Assembly (NCBI RefSeq): GCF_034702125.1
Contig: NC_085866.1
Coordinates: forward strand, 12,365,064-12,429,063
From: Engraulis encrasicolus
Taxonomy: Eukaryota; Chordata; Actinopteri; Clupeiformes; Engraulidae
DNA length: 64,000 nt
Direction: 5' to 3'
In this document: one piece after another, positions 1-10,112 of the stretch
How the letters are laid out: every line of letters begins with the position of its first letter
How positions within the stretch are numbered: the stretch's first letter is position 1
Notes under the pieces: model-generated
Told to the model about the DNA's origin: nothing
Seen by the model: only the letters and a program-made list of their open reading frames with translations
Databases searched by the model: none
Translations under genes and position numbers: made by a program

Positions 1-48
1 CGTAGCCAAAAGTGCCCGGGCCCTAGTTCTCCCCCAGCCCAGCCCTGC
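1..48. mobile_element. Terminus of a hAT-like MITE, cut by the window edge
   Basis: The first ~48 bases closely match the last part of the MITE at 19166-19377: both read 'aaaagtgcccgggccct' followed by 'tctcccccag' and a 'cag.cctg' end. Only one end is inside the window, so size and target duplication cannot be judged. Confidence 0.45.
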
Positions 49-1384
49 CTACCACTAGAAAAGAAGCAAATGGACAGGAAGAAAATAATGAAGAAAATTC
101 ATAGAAGGGAGGTAGTATGTATGCCATCTGGCAAACACTGAAAGCTAAATGCACACGTGTGTAGATAGTAATGCATGCTCTATGGGTGGAACAATAGATC
201 AAGATGTGTGCAAGTGTTAGTGGGGTGGAGGGTGATGGAAGCTTCCAGATCATAAATATGCCCCTGATCCACTTCCTGCCAAGACAACAGCTACAGCTTA
301 GAGTGACCGCAGTCAATATGTCCGCCATATGGTTAATATCACCACAGACACACACAGGTCCGCTGACAGCTTTTGCTGGGCCCAGGACAAAGTAATCTGA
401 AAGCCCCCCCCCCCGATCCAATACATATAATGTAATGGAACCTGTCTCCATGGGCCCGGGACAACTGACCCCATTTGTCCCCCCCTACCGGCTCCCCTGC
501 ACACACACGCACGCTTCTCCATCAACATGTGTTATTGTTCCACTTCTGGAGTGCTTTTGCTCTCTCTGAAGTAGAAGTATTGGGCTCTAATGTAACAGAT
601 TACTGTCAAAAATGTCAACTTGAATATGGAAGACTTGTCATGGCTTAGCTTTAGCCATCCTAAATACACAAAACATCTTTCAAGGGCTACACCATCTAGC
701 ATTTGCGTGAATATTGCTCAACTACGGTTTGATGAACTATTATTTTGCAGACACGATGTGATCTGGTGGCAATTTTGTATATATTTTTTTAATTTTCAAA
801 GAACATCAAAATACCTAACTATTAATATGTGGTGACAATTCACCTCTCTCCAAAGTTTGAAAGGAGGGTTTTTTTTGCTTATGTCAAAAGACAAACGGCT
901 TTGTTTTGACTTCAAAAGTACAAGAATATGCCATCACCTGTTTTTTGTTAAGATGATTTCTTTGTATCATCTGGATATTTTGTGAAAGTGGAAAACCGAA
1001 CTTTGTGATTGGCATGGTGAAAGGGTTTGGCAAAGTGGCAAATATTACCAAATACCATGCCAAAGACACTTGGCAAAAAGATGTGCAAATATGGTCTTAG
1101 TTTGGCTGTTGAGTCTAATAAAATATATATATTATCATCAATGCACAGGTTGGATGGAGAATAAACTGAACAGTTTTTAATGTCCAGATGTCTTACTGGT
1201 GCAATACATTTTACATGAAGAACAAATACGGTATCTGCTTATAGGCCATCTGTTTTATTATTATTATTTTTAGGACATACATGTTGTAAGTTTACTGTAT
1301 TCAATTGTCTTGTTCTCAACTTAGAATGCCATTGACATGCGCTGTGCGAGTGGATGTAACATGTCGGTTGCTTGGTCTTTGCAG
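49..1384. other. edn3 intron (inferred)
   Basis: This non-coding stretch lies upstream of the first visible edn3 exon. The exon encoding the mature 21-residue endothelin was looked for and is not here, so it must lie left of the window. Positions about 353-500 are a copy of a GGGCCC-rich dispersed repeat that recurs at 15766-16135, 16405-16562 and 33666-33825 (shared blocks 'ctgggcccaggacaaagt' and 'acaatgtaatgg'). Nothing else was recognised. Confidence 0.5.
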
Positions 1385-1870
1385 GCGTACTGTGCCATAT
1401 GGCCTGTCAAATTACCGTGGCTCTCAGAGACTGAGGCGGTCCACCGGGAGACAGACAGAGGAGGAATTTCAGAGGTGTGCATGTGCAGAGCAACAGGATC
1501 AAACATGCAACAGCTTCTGCAGAGGGCATGGCATTGGAAAGAGCAGTTCACAGACATCAGTTATGCATCAGGTAGGCTATTTGAAAATGGGACAGCATGA
1601 TTTTTTTTTCAGCACAGACCTATTCTCCTTTTTCAAATATAACTTCACCTCAGTGAACTGCACGGTTCAGTGTTTTTTTAGGGCAACCTATTTAGCCGTG
1701 GAAGGCTTTTATTGATTTAACTTCACGATATGTGATTTGTATATTTGCAATGTGTCTACCAGCATGTCACAAAGACATAGACATAGACAACGAATGTGAT
1801 CAGTTGTTTTCTCATTTTATAGGTCCAGGCCATCTTCCCTAGGCCATCGCTAAGAGGCGAGGGACCTTGA
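1385..1870 (+). CDS. edn3: Endothelin-3 precursor, last two exons (gene enters from the left)
   Basis: Endothelin-3 is a secreted peptide precursor whose product acts on endothelin receptors, notably in neural-crest development. Coding exons are 1385-1571 (cag|G acceptor, donor GTAGGC) and 1823-1870 (acceptor TTATAG, stop TGA 1868-1870), joined in phase 0. Exon one encodes RTVPYGLSNYRGSQRLRR, the hallmark downstream of the big-endothelin cleavage site and closest to remembered EDN3 (TVPYGLSNYRGSF). It then encodes the endothelin-like peptide RCACAEQQDQTCNSFC, with the family spacing C-x-C-x7-C-x3-C. The terminal exon adds only 15 residues, rich in Pro, Arg and Gly. Signal peptide and mature peptide exons are outside the window. 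A teleost paralogue letter (edn3a or edn3b) cannot be assigned from this fragment. Identification as EDN3 rather than EDN1/2 rests on SNYRG and the RCAC start, and is fairly secure. Confidence 0.85.
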
Positions 1871-2465
1871 TGAGCCGACATGTGCTCTGACGCCCTTCTG
1901 ACACAATATAATGTGTGTTGGGTCAGATACATGGAGAGGATTGAATGGGCTGATGTATTTCACAAAATGATCTTCATGGTTTAGGACGGAAAGAGGAAAA
2001 ACTAGAAGAGTGCCTTGGACTCCCTTTTTGATAAGAGGAAAAACTATTATTCAAAGTCGAAAAACCAAAGTATGGAATGCCAATGGACGACCTGAACTGC
2101 TGGCATTTGTTTGTGGACAAAGCCTGGCTGAAAGACAAGGACTAAAAGGCTAAAAACACCTTTTTATCACAATCAACCGGCATGTGCCTCCTAAATCCAA
2201 AGATAATACCTTTGATGTCTGCAGAATGGGAAAATGGACTGCTTTGAGTTTGTGGACCTACCTGTTAGTGTACATATTGTCTCATTGGCCATGTGTTTTT
2301 TACATGAATGTGAGAAGATCATTTTTAAAAACATGACATAACAGTGTGTAAATGTGCAGTATATATAAACGAAGCTGACGGAATTGAAGCTCATGGCTTC
2401 AAATCATTCTGGTTCCTCTTGTCCAACCTCTGGCCTCTTGTCTCGGTGCCCTCCGTGGAGAAAAC
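1871..2465 (+). other. Presumed edn3 3' untranslated region
   Basis: This single-copy-looking sequence follows the edn3 stop codon directly. No AATAAA is seen in it; the first one is at 2703-2708, inside the following minisatellite. The transcript may therefore end in or after the repeat. This is inference from position only. Confidence 0.4.
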
Positions 2466-2900
2466 AATAAGGATTCCTCACTGTCAATAAGGGTTCCTTG
2501 CTGTCAATAAGGTTCCTCAATGTCAATAAGGGTTCCTGGCTGTCAATAAGGATTCCTCACTGTCAATAAGGGTTCCTGGCTGTCAATAAGGTTCCTCAAT
2601 GTCAATAAGGGTTCCTGGCTGTCAATAAGGATTCCTCACTGTCAATAAGGGTTCCTGGCTGTCAATAAGGTTCCTCAATGTCAATAAGGGTTCCTGGCTG
2701 TCAATAAAAGTTCATCAATGTCATTAAGGGTTCCTCGATGTCAATAAGGGCTCCTAGATGTACATAAGGGTTCCTCACGGTCAATAAGGGTTCTTGGCTG
2801 TCAATAAGGGTTCCTCGATATCAAGTTCCTTGATGTCAATAAGGGTTCCTCGCTGTCATTAAGGGTTGCTTGCTGTCATTAAGGGTTGCTTGCTGTCAAG
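2466..2900. repeat. Minisatellite, ~18-19 bp unit
   Basis: Roughly two dozen imperfect copies of 'gtcaataagggttcct' plus 2-4 variable bases run head to tail. Higher-order structure is visible: a block of about 3 units ('ggattcctcactg', 'ggttcctcaatg', 'gggttcctggctg') is repeated before the array degenerates toward its right end. Confidence 0.9.
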
Positions 2901-4353
2901 TATCACAGAGTAGCTCCCGTTTATTCTTCCCCCCATTCAATATCCTAATTGCAAATGATAGAATTCATTTTGATGCATGTTTTTGACATTTACATACAAT
3001 ATATTGAATTAAATGCATTAGTGACATCAAGCCTCATGTCACAAGGCCAGAAGACAGAGGTCGGAGGAAAGGAAGGGAGGAAGCAGAATCATTTGCAGCC
3101 ATAATTAGAGTATGTATCCCTTCATGGAGTCACAAAGTCTTTTCGGTTGCATCTTTAAAGCTGCAAAATTCCAATACAGCCTTTCCTTGGAGGAGAAAGT
3201 GATTTTTTCATTAGCGTTGCAAGCACTCATACTGCAACATGCAGTAATCTGACAAGATACAAAGTGTAAGAATGTATCAGCAAATTGTGTATTAACCTTA
3301 TGCATGCCAATTAAGCCATGAATATTCATGAAGGACTATGTCTGTGATAAGAATAAATGTACGCCTTGTTATTTCGTAATTTCCTGAAGGTATTTGAGAA
3401 TGTTAATTTATATAACAACTATCTGCAAATATTTTGTTTAAATATAAAGCACTATGTTCGCACTGAACTATATTTACAGACAGTTGTGTGTGTATGTGTG
3501 TGTGTTTTTTTTTTAATTGAGTGATGTGTGATGTACTGTCACAAATGCTTAGCGTCACAGTGTATTAAAGCAATTTATAATATTCACAATACTTGGAATG
3601 TTTGTTAGACCTGATTTAAGACAGCACAAGGGATGGTAACAGGAATTTATAACAGGAAAGCATAACACAAGGGTTCAAATTAACCACACCTCTATGATAC
3701 TATCACTTCCAAACAGCAACAGAATCAAGTGTTGGTTTTCACAATTGTTAGCATGGATGAAATACGTTGTACACGGTGTGGAAAGGGTTAAATCGCCTCT
3801 AGACCTCTTTACATTACAAAAAAATATTTTCTTACCTTTTTATGACTCATGGTGAGCACATAAGTTCTGTTGTTAATTAGCTTCTTTTGACCTCTCTGTG
3901 CTGTGGAATGTTCACATGTTGTGATATTCTCAAGAGTGTCATGCATCAAAATTCAGTCCGTCTTCTCGGGAGAACGAGAAGGGCATTCAATTGCTACTGT
4001 GTTTTTTTTTTACTGCTGTCTAATAGATCGTATGCACACAATGAACTGGAAAATGTTTGAAAAGCCAGTGTAGAAATGAAACTTTGCCAGGATATATATC
4101 CCATCATTCTACATTTTTGTCACGGTGCACGGTGATTGTAGCCAAAGATCTCTCATTTCATGCTTTAAGCATATCTAATGCAGTGAAAATTGGTGAATTT
4201 TAGGTCAGACCAACACAGGAGTCGTATGTAATCATGCCCCCATACAAAAACTCTTGAATAAATCCAAGTCAGACGTGGGAGGTTTCAGGTCAACAGAGGA
4301 AAAGGAGCTGTCTCATCCAGAACACATTTCATGCACCGTTAAGTTGCCTGACA
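2901..4353. other. Intergenic, nothing recognised
   Basis: AT-rich sequence with no coding exon, RNA gene or repeat family that I can support. A short GT tract lies near 3486-3513. Confidence 0.5.
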
Positions 4354-4385
4354 ATTTATCAACCCCCTCCCCCCCCCTCTCTCTC

Positions 4386-4469
<84 letters not shown>

Positions 4470-4490
4470 CCCCTCTCTCTCCCTCTTCAT
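4354..4490. repeat. (CT)n microsatellite
   Basis: Almost pure CT dinucleotide tract of ~110 bp bordered by C-rich runs. It opens spurious Ser-Leu and Arg-Glu reading frames that are not genes. Confidence 0.95.
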
Positions 4491-4711
4491 GGTCTATTTT
4501 CCCATCCTCAGAGATCCTCTCCTTTAGACTTGATCCTTGCTGCTGAGCTTGAGATGAGTTTTTGCATTTGGGGGGTCTAAGTGATTTACTTTCATGTGCT
4601 GTCAAGGGCACCTTCATGGAAACCATGCTTGGTCCTCTGTGCCACAGAGCAACTGCAATCACATGCTCTGGAATGGACTGGTTCGAAAACTCAGACCGTG
4701 GCCCAGCCGTG

Positions 4712-4878
4712 GGCTGTGGCATTAACAGCTGGGTACTGGACTGCTATGGCGGCGACCCAGGTTTGATTCCGGCCCGGGTCATTTGCCAATCCCTCCCCAT
4801 CTCTCTCTCCCAGCTAACTTCCTGTCTCTTCTCCACTGTCCTATTGTGAAAAATAAAGGCTTAACAGACCCCAAAAAA
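4712..4878 (+). mobile_element. tRNA-derived SINE
   Basis: It contains a pol III B-box-like element ('ggtttgattccggcccgg') followed by the tail 'tcatttgccaatccctcccc' and a CT-rich segment ending in an A-rich run near 4850-4878. The tail is shared with the copy at 41638-41812 and, reversed, with 35440-35600. The A box is weak. Boundaries are approximate. Confidence 0.6.
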
Positions 4879-5463
4879 AAGTATTTTTTGAAAATCGGAT
4901 CGGGAATTTCAGCCAAGACCGGTCCGCCAGGCATGGACAGAGACAATGAAGCCAGTGACAACATTTGTTGTAATCCAATATGAGGTTTTTTTGACCATAT
5001 CAGCTAAAATGAATATCTGAATTTGACGCGGAGAAGTCAGCTGTAGCGGCATGAGGACTGATACTGATAGGCCTACCACTTCATTGAGGGGAGGGACAGG
5101 CCAAAATCATCAACAGTCCACAAATGCCCTGTGCGCCTTATGGCCAATCCAGCCATGACACTGCTCCACATGACAAAGAGTCTAGTAGAGGAATTCTACA
5201 TGCAGAAAATATTTTGCTCACAGCTGAATAAAAATACACCCTACTACATGGAGATGATGCTGAGGTTAACGTTTTCTTCAGACATTTCACTGGAATAGCG
5301 TTGGTGACATGCTGTTTGGGCATTTTTACAATGATACAATTCATTGACACAAGACAATGTCCATGTATCATTACTTTCGATATTTGGAGCATTCTACATT
5401 ACATCATGCCGTGTACAATGAATCAGACAGTAATGAACACTTAAGAGTCAAATTCAACACTCC
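4879..5463. other. Intergenic, nothing recognised
   Basis: No feature is supported between the SINE and the LINE at 5464. Confidence 0.4.
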
Positions 5464-5746
5464 TAGACTTGCAATACACCTTGTGGTGCAACCTGGACAC
5501 ATCTTCAGTGACTCTCCCGCGATCATTGGGTGTTTCGGGTCTTAAGTCATACACCCTCACCGGGCGACCCAGCCGGGGGTGATCAGTTCCCCGACTTGTG
5601 TCCAGGTAGCGCACTACGCCACGCCTCACCCCTCCTCAACCAGAGCCACCGTGAAGCCCTCTCTGCTGCTTCCAAGATGTTCTTGGTGGCTCTTCTCCTG
5701 TGCAGTCCGCGAATTCCAAGGAGCCCAAGGACACGGTGTAGGGATC
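5464..5746 (-). repeat. 283-bp direct repeat, 3' copy (LINE 3' end)
   Basis: Begins 'tagacttgcaatacacc' and ends 'ggtgtagggatc' on the + strand. It matches 9100-9382 without a difference that I could see. This copy is contiguous with the LINE body. Confidence 0.9.
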
Positions 5747-5940
5747 TGCCCGCGAAGCCTCTGCAACCCACCTCTATTGGCTCGCAGCGGGCACTCCAAC
5801 CATTCCTCCGGCACTCAACCACAAGATCGGCATATTTTGCTCTCTTCCTCTCCTGAGCTTCCTCCATTCGGTCCTCCCAGGGAACTGTTACCTCAAGGAG
5901 CACCACCTGCCTGCTGGACGTAGACATCAGGGCGGAGTGT
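5583..5940 (-). pseudogene. Out-of-frame C-terminal part of the LINE endonuclease
   Basis: After the main ORF reaches RPDVYV it stops about 10 codons later. The next frame continues with a family-like endonuclease C-terminus: VVLLEVTVPWEDRMEEAQ, then ERKRAKYADLV, and a final Trp-rich stretch ending GHKSGN at 5583. The motif order RPD...E-x-TVPWE...K-x-KY is that of the PD-(D/E)XK-like nuclease of R2-type LINEs. The split therefore indicates a one-base-type frameshift near 5915-5935, between the catalytic Asp and Glu/Lys residues. This copy should be unable to make an intact nuclease unless the shift is programmed or an assembly error. Confidence 0.75.
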
Positions 5941-8931
5941 CGTAGATGCGATGTTGTCTGGGAATCGCAACTGTCTCCCCAGATCAACCAAGAGCTGCCA
6001 GTCCCTTGCCGTAGTGAGCAGGCCCCCTTGGGTCTTCTTGGAGGGTTGAGGTTTCTCGCCTGCTCGGACAAAAGCAATTGCGCTCTTGGTTGGTTGTTGC
6101 CCCTTGCTGACACTGATGCCGGTGCAAATGGTGTCTGCTATTGCCCGCAGGACTTGGTCGTGGCGCCAACGATACCTGCCATCTCCCAAGGCCTTTGAGC
6201 AACAGCTGAGGATGTGTTCTAAAGATCCTCTCTTCTGGCAGAGCTGACACACAGGCGAGTTTGTCAGGCCCCAGGTGAACAAGTTAGCAGGGCTTGGGAG
6301 TACGTCGTAAACCGACTGGACAAGAAACTTGAAATGGTGTGGCTCCGCCTTCCACAGCTCAGTCCATGTGATCTTGCGGTTCGTGACATGCTCCCACTTG
6401 GTCCAAGCCCCCTGCTTGCTCATGCCCACTACTCTGCTGAGGCGAGCCTCTTCCACCTCTGCCCGAACCTCCTCCTGTATGAGCTTCCGCCTTTCCTTCC
6501 CTTTGGCTTTGCTGAAGCAAGGCTTCGGGATGCTGCCCAGCCCTGCGCGCCCTGTGGCCACAGTGCCTACTAAGGTACTGTGCCGCAGCCTTGCCTCTGC
6601 TCTCTCCACTGCGTCATGGGCTCGCCACTTCCTTCCTGTGCGAACCTCCACCCCTGCTGAGGATACCTTCCCATCAGAGGAGTCTCTGTAAAGCAGGACC
6701 TCTCTGGCTCGGGCGACCTTGAACTCCTCGGTGACACTGCTGAACGGAAGCTGGAGCTTAGTCCCATGTCCGAACAGTGCTATACTGCTCAGACTCCGTG
6801 GCAGGCCCAGCCACCTGCGCAGGTGCTGGCTGATCTTTCGCTCAAAGCTCTCCACGGTTGTGACTGGGATTTCATACATTAGCAGTGGCCAAAGGAGACG
6901 AGGCAGAATGTTGTGCTGGTAGATCCAGGCCTTGAACTTCCCGGGAAGCCCACTCTTGTCTACCGCTGAGAGCCACTGGTTGAGGTCATCACTGGCGGTC
7001 TGGCGTGCCCTGGTGTCCTTCAGATCGCCAGTGAAGAGCTTTCCAAGGCTCTTCACTGGTTTCTCGGATACAGATGGGATGGTGGTATCTCCCAGCCTGA
7101 ATCGGAAGCGGTCCGTCACCTTCCCTTTCCTCAAGACCAGGGACCTGGACTTCCCAGGCTTGAAACTCATTCTTGCCCAAGAGATGAGTCGGTCCAGACC
7201 TTGCAGGAGCCATCTGCATCCAGGCACTGATTTTGTGGTTACCGTGAGATCATCCATGAAAGCTCTTATCGGTGGCTGCCGGGTACCAGATCTTGACAGT
7301 GGTCCTCGACACTCCACTTCTGCTGACTTCACGAGCATGTTCATGGCGAGGGCAAACAGAGACACAGAGATCGTGCAGCCAGTGATGATTCCTTTTTCCA
7401 GACGATGCCAATCTGATGTTGTTGCCCCAGAAGACACCCTCAGACTAAAATGGTCATAGTAGTCGAGGATGAGGTGGCGCACTTTCTCTGGGACATGGTA
7501 CTTACACAGGGATAATTCCACCAGCTTGTGTGGAATAGACCCGTAAGCATTGGCAAGGTCCAGCCACAGTACTGCCAGATCGCCCCTGCTCTCTCTCGCC
7601 TCACGAATCAGCTGGGTCACTACACCGGTGTGCTCGATGCACCCTGGGACTCCTGGGACTCCTCCTTTCTGCACCGAGGTATCGATGTAGGAGTTCTTGA
7701 GCAGATATCTCATGAGGCGATTGGAAACGATCTTGAAGAAGGCCTTGCACTCTGCGCTGAGAAGGGAGATTGACCTGAACTCCTCGATGTCCTTGGCGTT
7801 CTCCACCTTGGGGATCCATACTCCTTCTGCATAGTTCCACTGATGGGGTACCTTCCCTTTCTTCCAGATCACTCTGAAGATCTTCCATAGGCGCTCCAGC
7901 AGGCGGGGACACTGCTTGAAGACCTTGTATGGAACCCCACTTGGGCCTGGTGCTGATGCTGCTCTGGAAGCTTTGATGACTTCTTTGACTTCCTTCAGGG
8001 TAGGTGCGCTGATGTCAAACAGGGTGCTGGGTTCGGGGGGGCATACTAGGACATCACAGTGGCCGAGGTCTTGGTCTCTCATGCTGTCGCTGTAGGTGTT
8101 ACTTATGTGGCGGTTGATGTCTTCCTTTGGACACGAGAGCTGACCACTGCGTTTCTCTCCCAGCAGTTTTCTTGCAAAACCAAATGGGTTTGCAATGAAG
8201 GCGCTGCGCTTGCGAGCCCTCTCTTTGCCCCTCTTCCTGTGCCACTCTGCCCGGCGAAGGGTGAGTAGCTTCTCCCTTAGCATACCCCTCAGCTCTGCCA
8301 AAGCTGCCTTCTCATCGTCGTTAGCCTTCTTGTACTGGCTCCTTAATATCCTCAGCTCCTTTCTGAGTTGAGAGATCTTCTTCTCACGCCGGTTTGGAAT
8401 TGGTGCTGTTGAAGTCTTGGTGGCATGTTGGTCCTTGATGCCAAACCTGTCTGATGCGATGCATATTATGAGTGTGCTCATTGTCCTGAGCCGCTGCTCT
8501 ACATCACCCTTTGCTGCTGCTTCAAGGGCTGAATCGACATCGACATCAAACTGCTGCCACTCCGACTCCTTGTTGGCAGCGGGCCACAAAATTCGACGAT
8601 GTTCCGATGGCCTGCTTTGGGGTGTCACCGGTGGTGCATGGAGGCTCTGGGCACTGTGGGGTGTCTCCGGGCCTGGATCCTCCTCCGTCTCACCAGATGC
8701 TGTACTGGGTACTGGCACTGTGCGTTGCACCACAGGATTCCTTAAGCAGCGCATCTTGGTCTGATGTATCTTAAGACCTGTCAGATTTTTGCAGACCTTG
8801 CCACATTTGCAGACTGCGCTCATAGTCGATTGTCCATTTGCAGGGGTCATTACCAGAAAATCCGTCCGATTAGGGTGCTCATTCTCCCCCCCTCTCGGGC
8901 ACCCTTGGGGGTATATCTCTTTAGGGTTCAT
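5893..8931 (-). CDS. LINE ORF: zinc finger, reverse transcriptase, CCHC, start of RLE nuclease
   Basis: The open frame extends upstream to 9162, but its first ~21 residues are read from the 3' UTR of the upstream repeat. A start at MNPKEIYPQG (codon 8929-8931) or the later MTPANGQS is therefore more likely. In order, the protein shows a Cys/His finger (CKCGKVCKNLTGLKIH), a basic linker, and an RT domain with LWLDLANAYGSIPH (motif A-like) and RAFMDDL (motif C, with Met-Asp-Asp in place of Ala/Val-Asp-Asp). A CCHC knuckle CQLCQKRGSLEHILSCC and the nuclease start RHDQVL...RPDVYV follow. There is no apurinic endonuclease domain. The RT would copy element RNA at a nicked target site. The frame is broken just after RPDVYV. 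Confidence 0.85.
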   Translation of the reverse strand: MNPKEIYPQGCPRGGENEHPNRTDFLVMTPANGQSTMSAVCKCGKVCKNLTGLKIHQTKMRCLRNPVVQRTVPVPSTASGETEEDPGPETPHSAQSLHAPPVTPQSRPSEHRRILWPAANKESEWQQFDVDVDSALEAAAKGDVEQRLRTMSTLIICIASDRFGIKDQHATKTSTAPIPNRREKKISQLRKELRILRSQYKKANDDEKAALAELRGMLREKLLTLRRAEWHRKRGKERARKRSAFIANPFGFARKLLGEKRSGQLSCPKEDINRHISNTYSDSMRDQDLGHCDVLVCPPEPSTLFDISAPTLKEVKEVIKASRAASAPGPSGVPYKVFKQCPRLLERLWKIFRVIWKKGKVPHQWNYAEGVWIPKVENAKDIEEFRSISLLSAECKAFFKIVSNRLMRYLLKNSYIDTSVQKGGVPGVPGCIEHTGVVTQLIREARESRGDLAVLWLDLANAYGSIPHKLVELSLCKYHVPEKVRHLILDYYDHFSLRVSSGATTSDWHRLEKGIITGCTISVSLFALAMNMLVKSAEVECRGPLSRSGTRQPPIRAFMDDLTVTTKSVPGCRWLLQGLDRLISWARMSFKPGKSRSLVLRKGKVTDRFRFRLGDTTIPSVSEKPVKSLGKLFTGDLKDTRARQTASDDLNQWLSAVDKSGLPGKFKAWIYQHNILPRLLWPLLMYEIPVTTVESFERKISQHLRRWLGLPRSLSSIALFGHGTKLQLPFSSVTEEFKVARAREVLLYRDSSDGKVSSAGVEVRTGRKWRAHDAVERAEARLRHSTLVGTVATGRAGLGSIPKPCFSKAKGKERRKLIQEEVRAEVEEARLSRVVGMSKQGAWTKWEHVTNRKITWTELWKAEPHHFKFLVQSVYDVLPSPANLFTWGLTNSPVCQLCQKRGSLEHILSCCSKALGDGRYRWRHDQVLRAIADTICTGISVSKGQQPTKSAIAFVRAGEKPQPSKKTQGGLLTTARDWQLLVDLGRQLRFPDNIASTTLRPDVYVQQAGGAP

Positions 8932-9099
8932 CGTAGCGTTGTTCGGGTGCTCCCTTGCGGGAGCTGCAGCTCGGGATGCTACCCCTCCCTGCCCCAGTTG
9001 CCGTCTCTCCGAGCTGTCCTCTGTCTCTCCAGCTGTCACCACACTTTCGAGGTTGTCATCCAGTCTTTCCTGGAAGTCAATGGCAATGCCATGTTTGAA

Positions 9100-9382
9100 T
9101 AGACTTGCAATACACCTTGTGGTGCAACCTGGACACATCTTCAGTGACTCTCCCGCGATCATTGGGTGTTTCGGGTCTTAAGTCATACACCCTCACCGGG
9201 CGACCCAGCCGGGGGTGATCAGTTCCCCGACTTGTGTCCAGGTAGCGCACTACGCCACGCCTCACCCCTCCTCAACCAGAGCCACCGTGAAGCCCTCTCT
9301 GCTGCTTCCAAGATGTTCTTGGTGGCTCTTCTCCTGTGCAGTCCGCGAATTCCAAGGAGCCCAAGGACACGGTGTAGGGATC
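9100..9382 (-). repeat. 283-bp direct repeat, 5' copy (truncated upstream LINE)
   Basis: Second copy of the LINE 3' end, immediately upstream (minus-strand sense) of the full element. It starts inside endonuclease codons, as expected for a 5'-truncated insertion. Confidence 0.9.
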
Positions 9383-9665
9383 CTTAGCGCCTACTCTCTA
9401 AGTGCTGAACTAACTCTGCAAGATGTACTCTTTCAGTAACTGATGCTACACACCTTCAGTTTTATTTGGTGAAGAGAGGAGCGCAAAAAATTTGTTAAAG
9501 CTTAACAATACTGCTGGGGATTTTAGAGTCATCGTTGAAACTTGAGCTTCTTCAAAGTGGAAAAAGCCCAAAGTGGTAAAACCAAAACAGTACTCGTGTG
9601 GCATGATCACTGCGGACAGCAGTAGGGAAACACTGAGAACAGAAAACATGGCAGAGACTGGCTAG

Positions 9666-10112
9666 CCTGACCCTCGCCAGATCCATGTGCATTTTTACTC
9701 AGCTTCGCTATAGCTCACAGGGTCTGGAGGACCTTCTGATTCGCCCTGATCCCAAACCAAAATGCAGCAGAACCAATCAGGATTTTCAGAGTTGTGACGT
9801 ATAGCCAAAATTTAAACAAAGTGGAGAAGCAAAAAATAAGCAAAATGCAACAGTTGTTTCGGCAACAATGGCCGCTCGCATAGACTCACTGATCAATATT
9901 CATTCTGTAATTTTAACTGTGTTTTCAAATCTGTGCGTAGTTAAAGCAGCAGCTCATTAAAAATGTCAGACGAGTATTTCCCCAATGACATGCAACAGGA
10001 TTTTGTTTTATAAAACCACAACTTCAGAGAGTTATACTGGACGCCTATAGGCGTTGCTCCAGATGGGTGGTGGTGGAGCAAGGCAGAAGCCATTTATCTG
10101 GCGAGGGTCAGG
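9666..10112. mobile_element. MITE with 17-bp perfect terminal inverted repeats
   Basis: The left end 'cctgaccctcgccagat' (9666-9682) is the exact reverse complement of 'atctggcgagggtcagg' (10096-10112). The ~450-bp interior has no ORF of note. The superfamily is not assigned; flanks show no clear duplication beyond possible 1-2 matching bases. Confidence 0.75.

Larger units (their letters stand above)
5464..9382 (-). mobile_element. R2-like (restriction-like-endonuclease) non-LTR retrotransposon with LTR-like direct repeats
   Basis: Minus-strand LINE of ~3.6 kb (9099 to 5464), preceded by a second copy of its own 3'-terminal 283 bp (9382 to 9100). The two 283-bp segments (5464-5746 and 9100-9382, offset 3636) look identical by eye, which implies recent origin. 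The repeat includes the C-terminal codons of the endonuclease plus the 3' UTR. The simplest reading is a head-to-tail pair in which the upstream copy is 5'-truncated. No poly(A) tail and no clear target-site duplication were found. Architecture: N-terminal zinc finger, RT, CCHC knuckle, restriction-like endonuclease. It resembles R2/HERO-type elements, but the clade is not assignable by eye. Confidence 0.85.

Noticed and set aside
4254..4722. Ser-Leu and Arg-Glu rich open frames
   Set aside because: They are translations of the CT microsatellite with no splice context or homology.
6329..9102. Plus-strand frames across the LINE
   Set aside because: Antisense to the RT ORF, with no domains.
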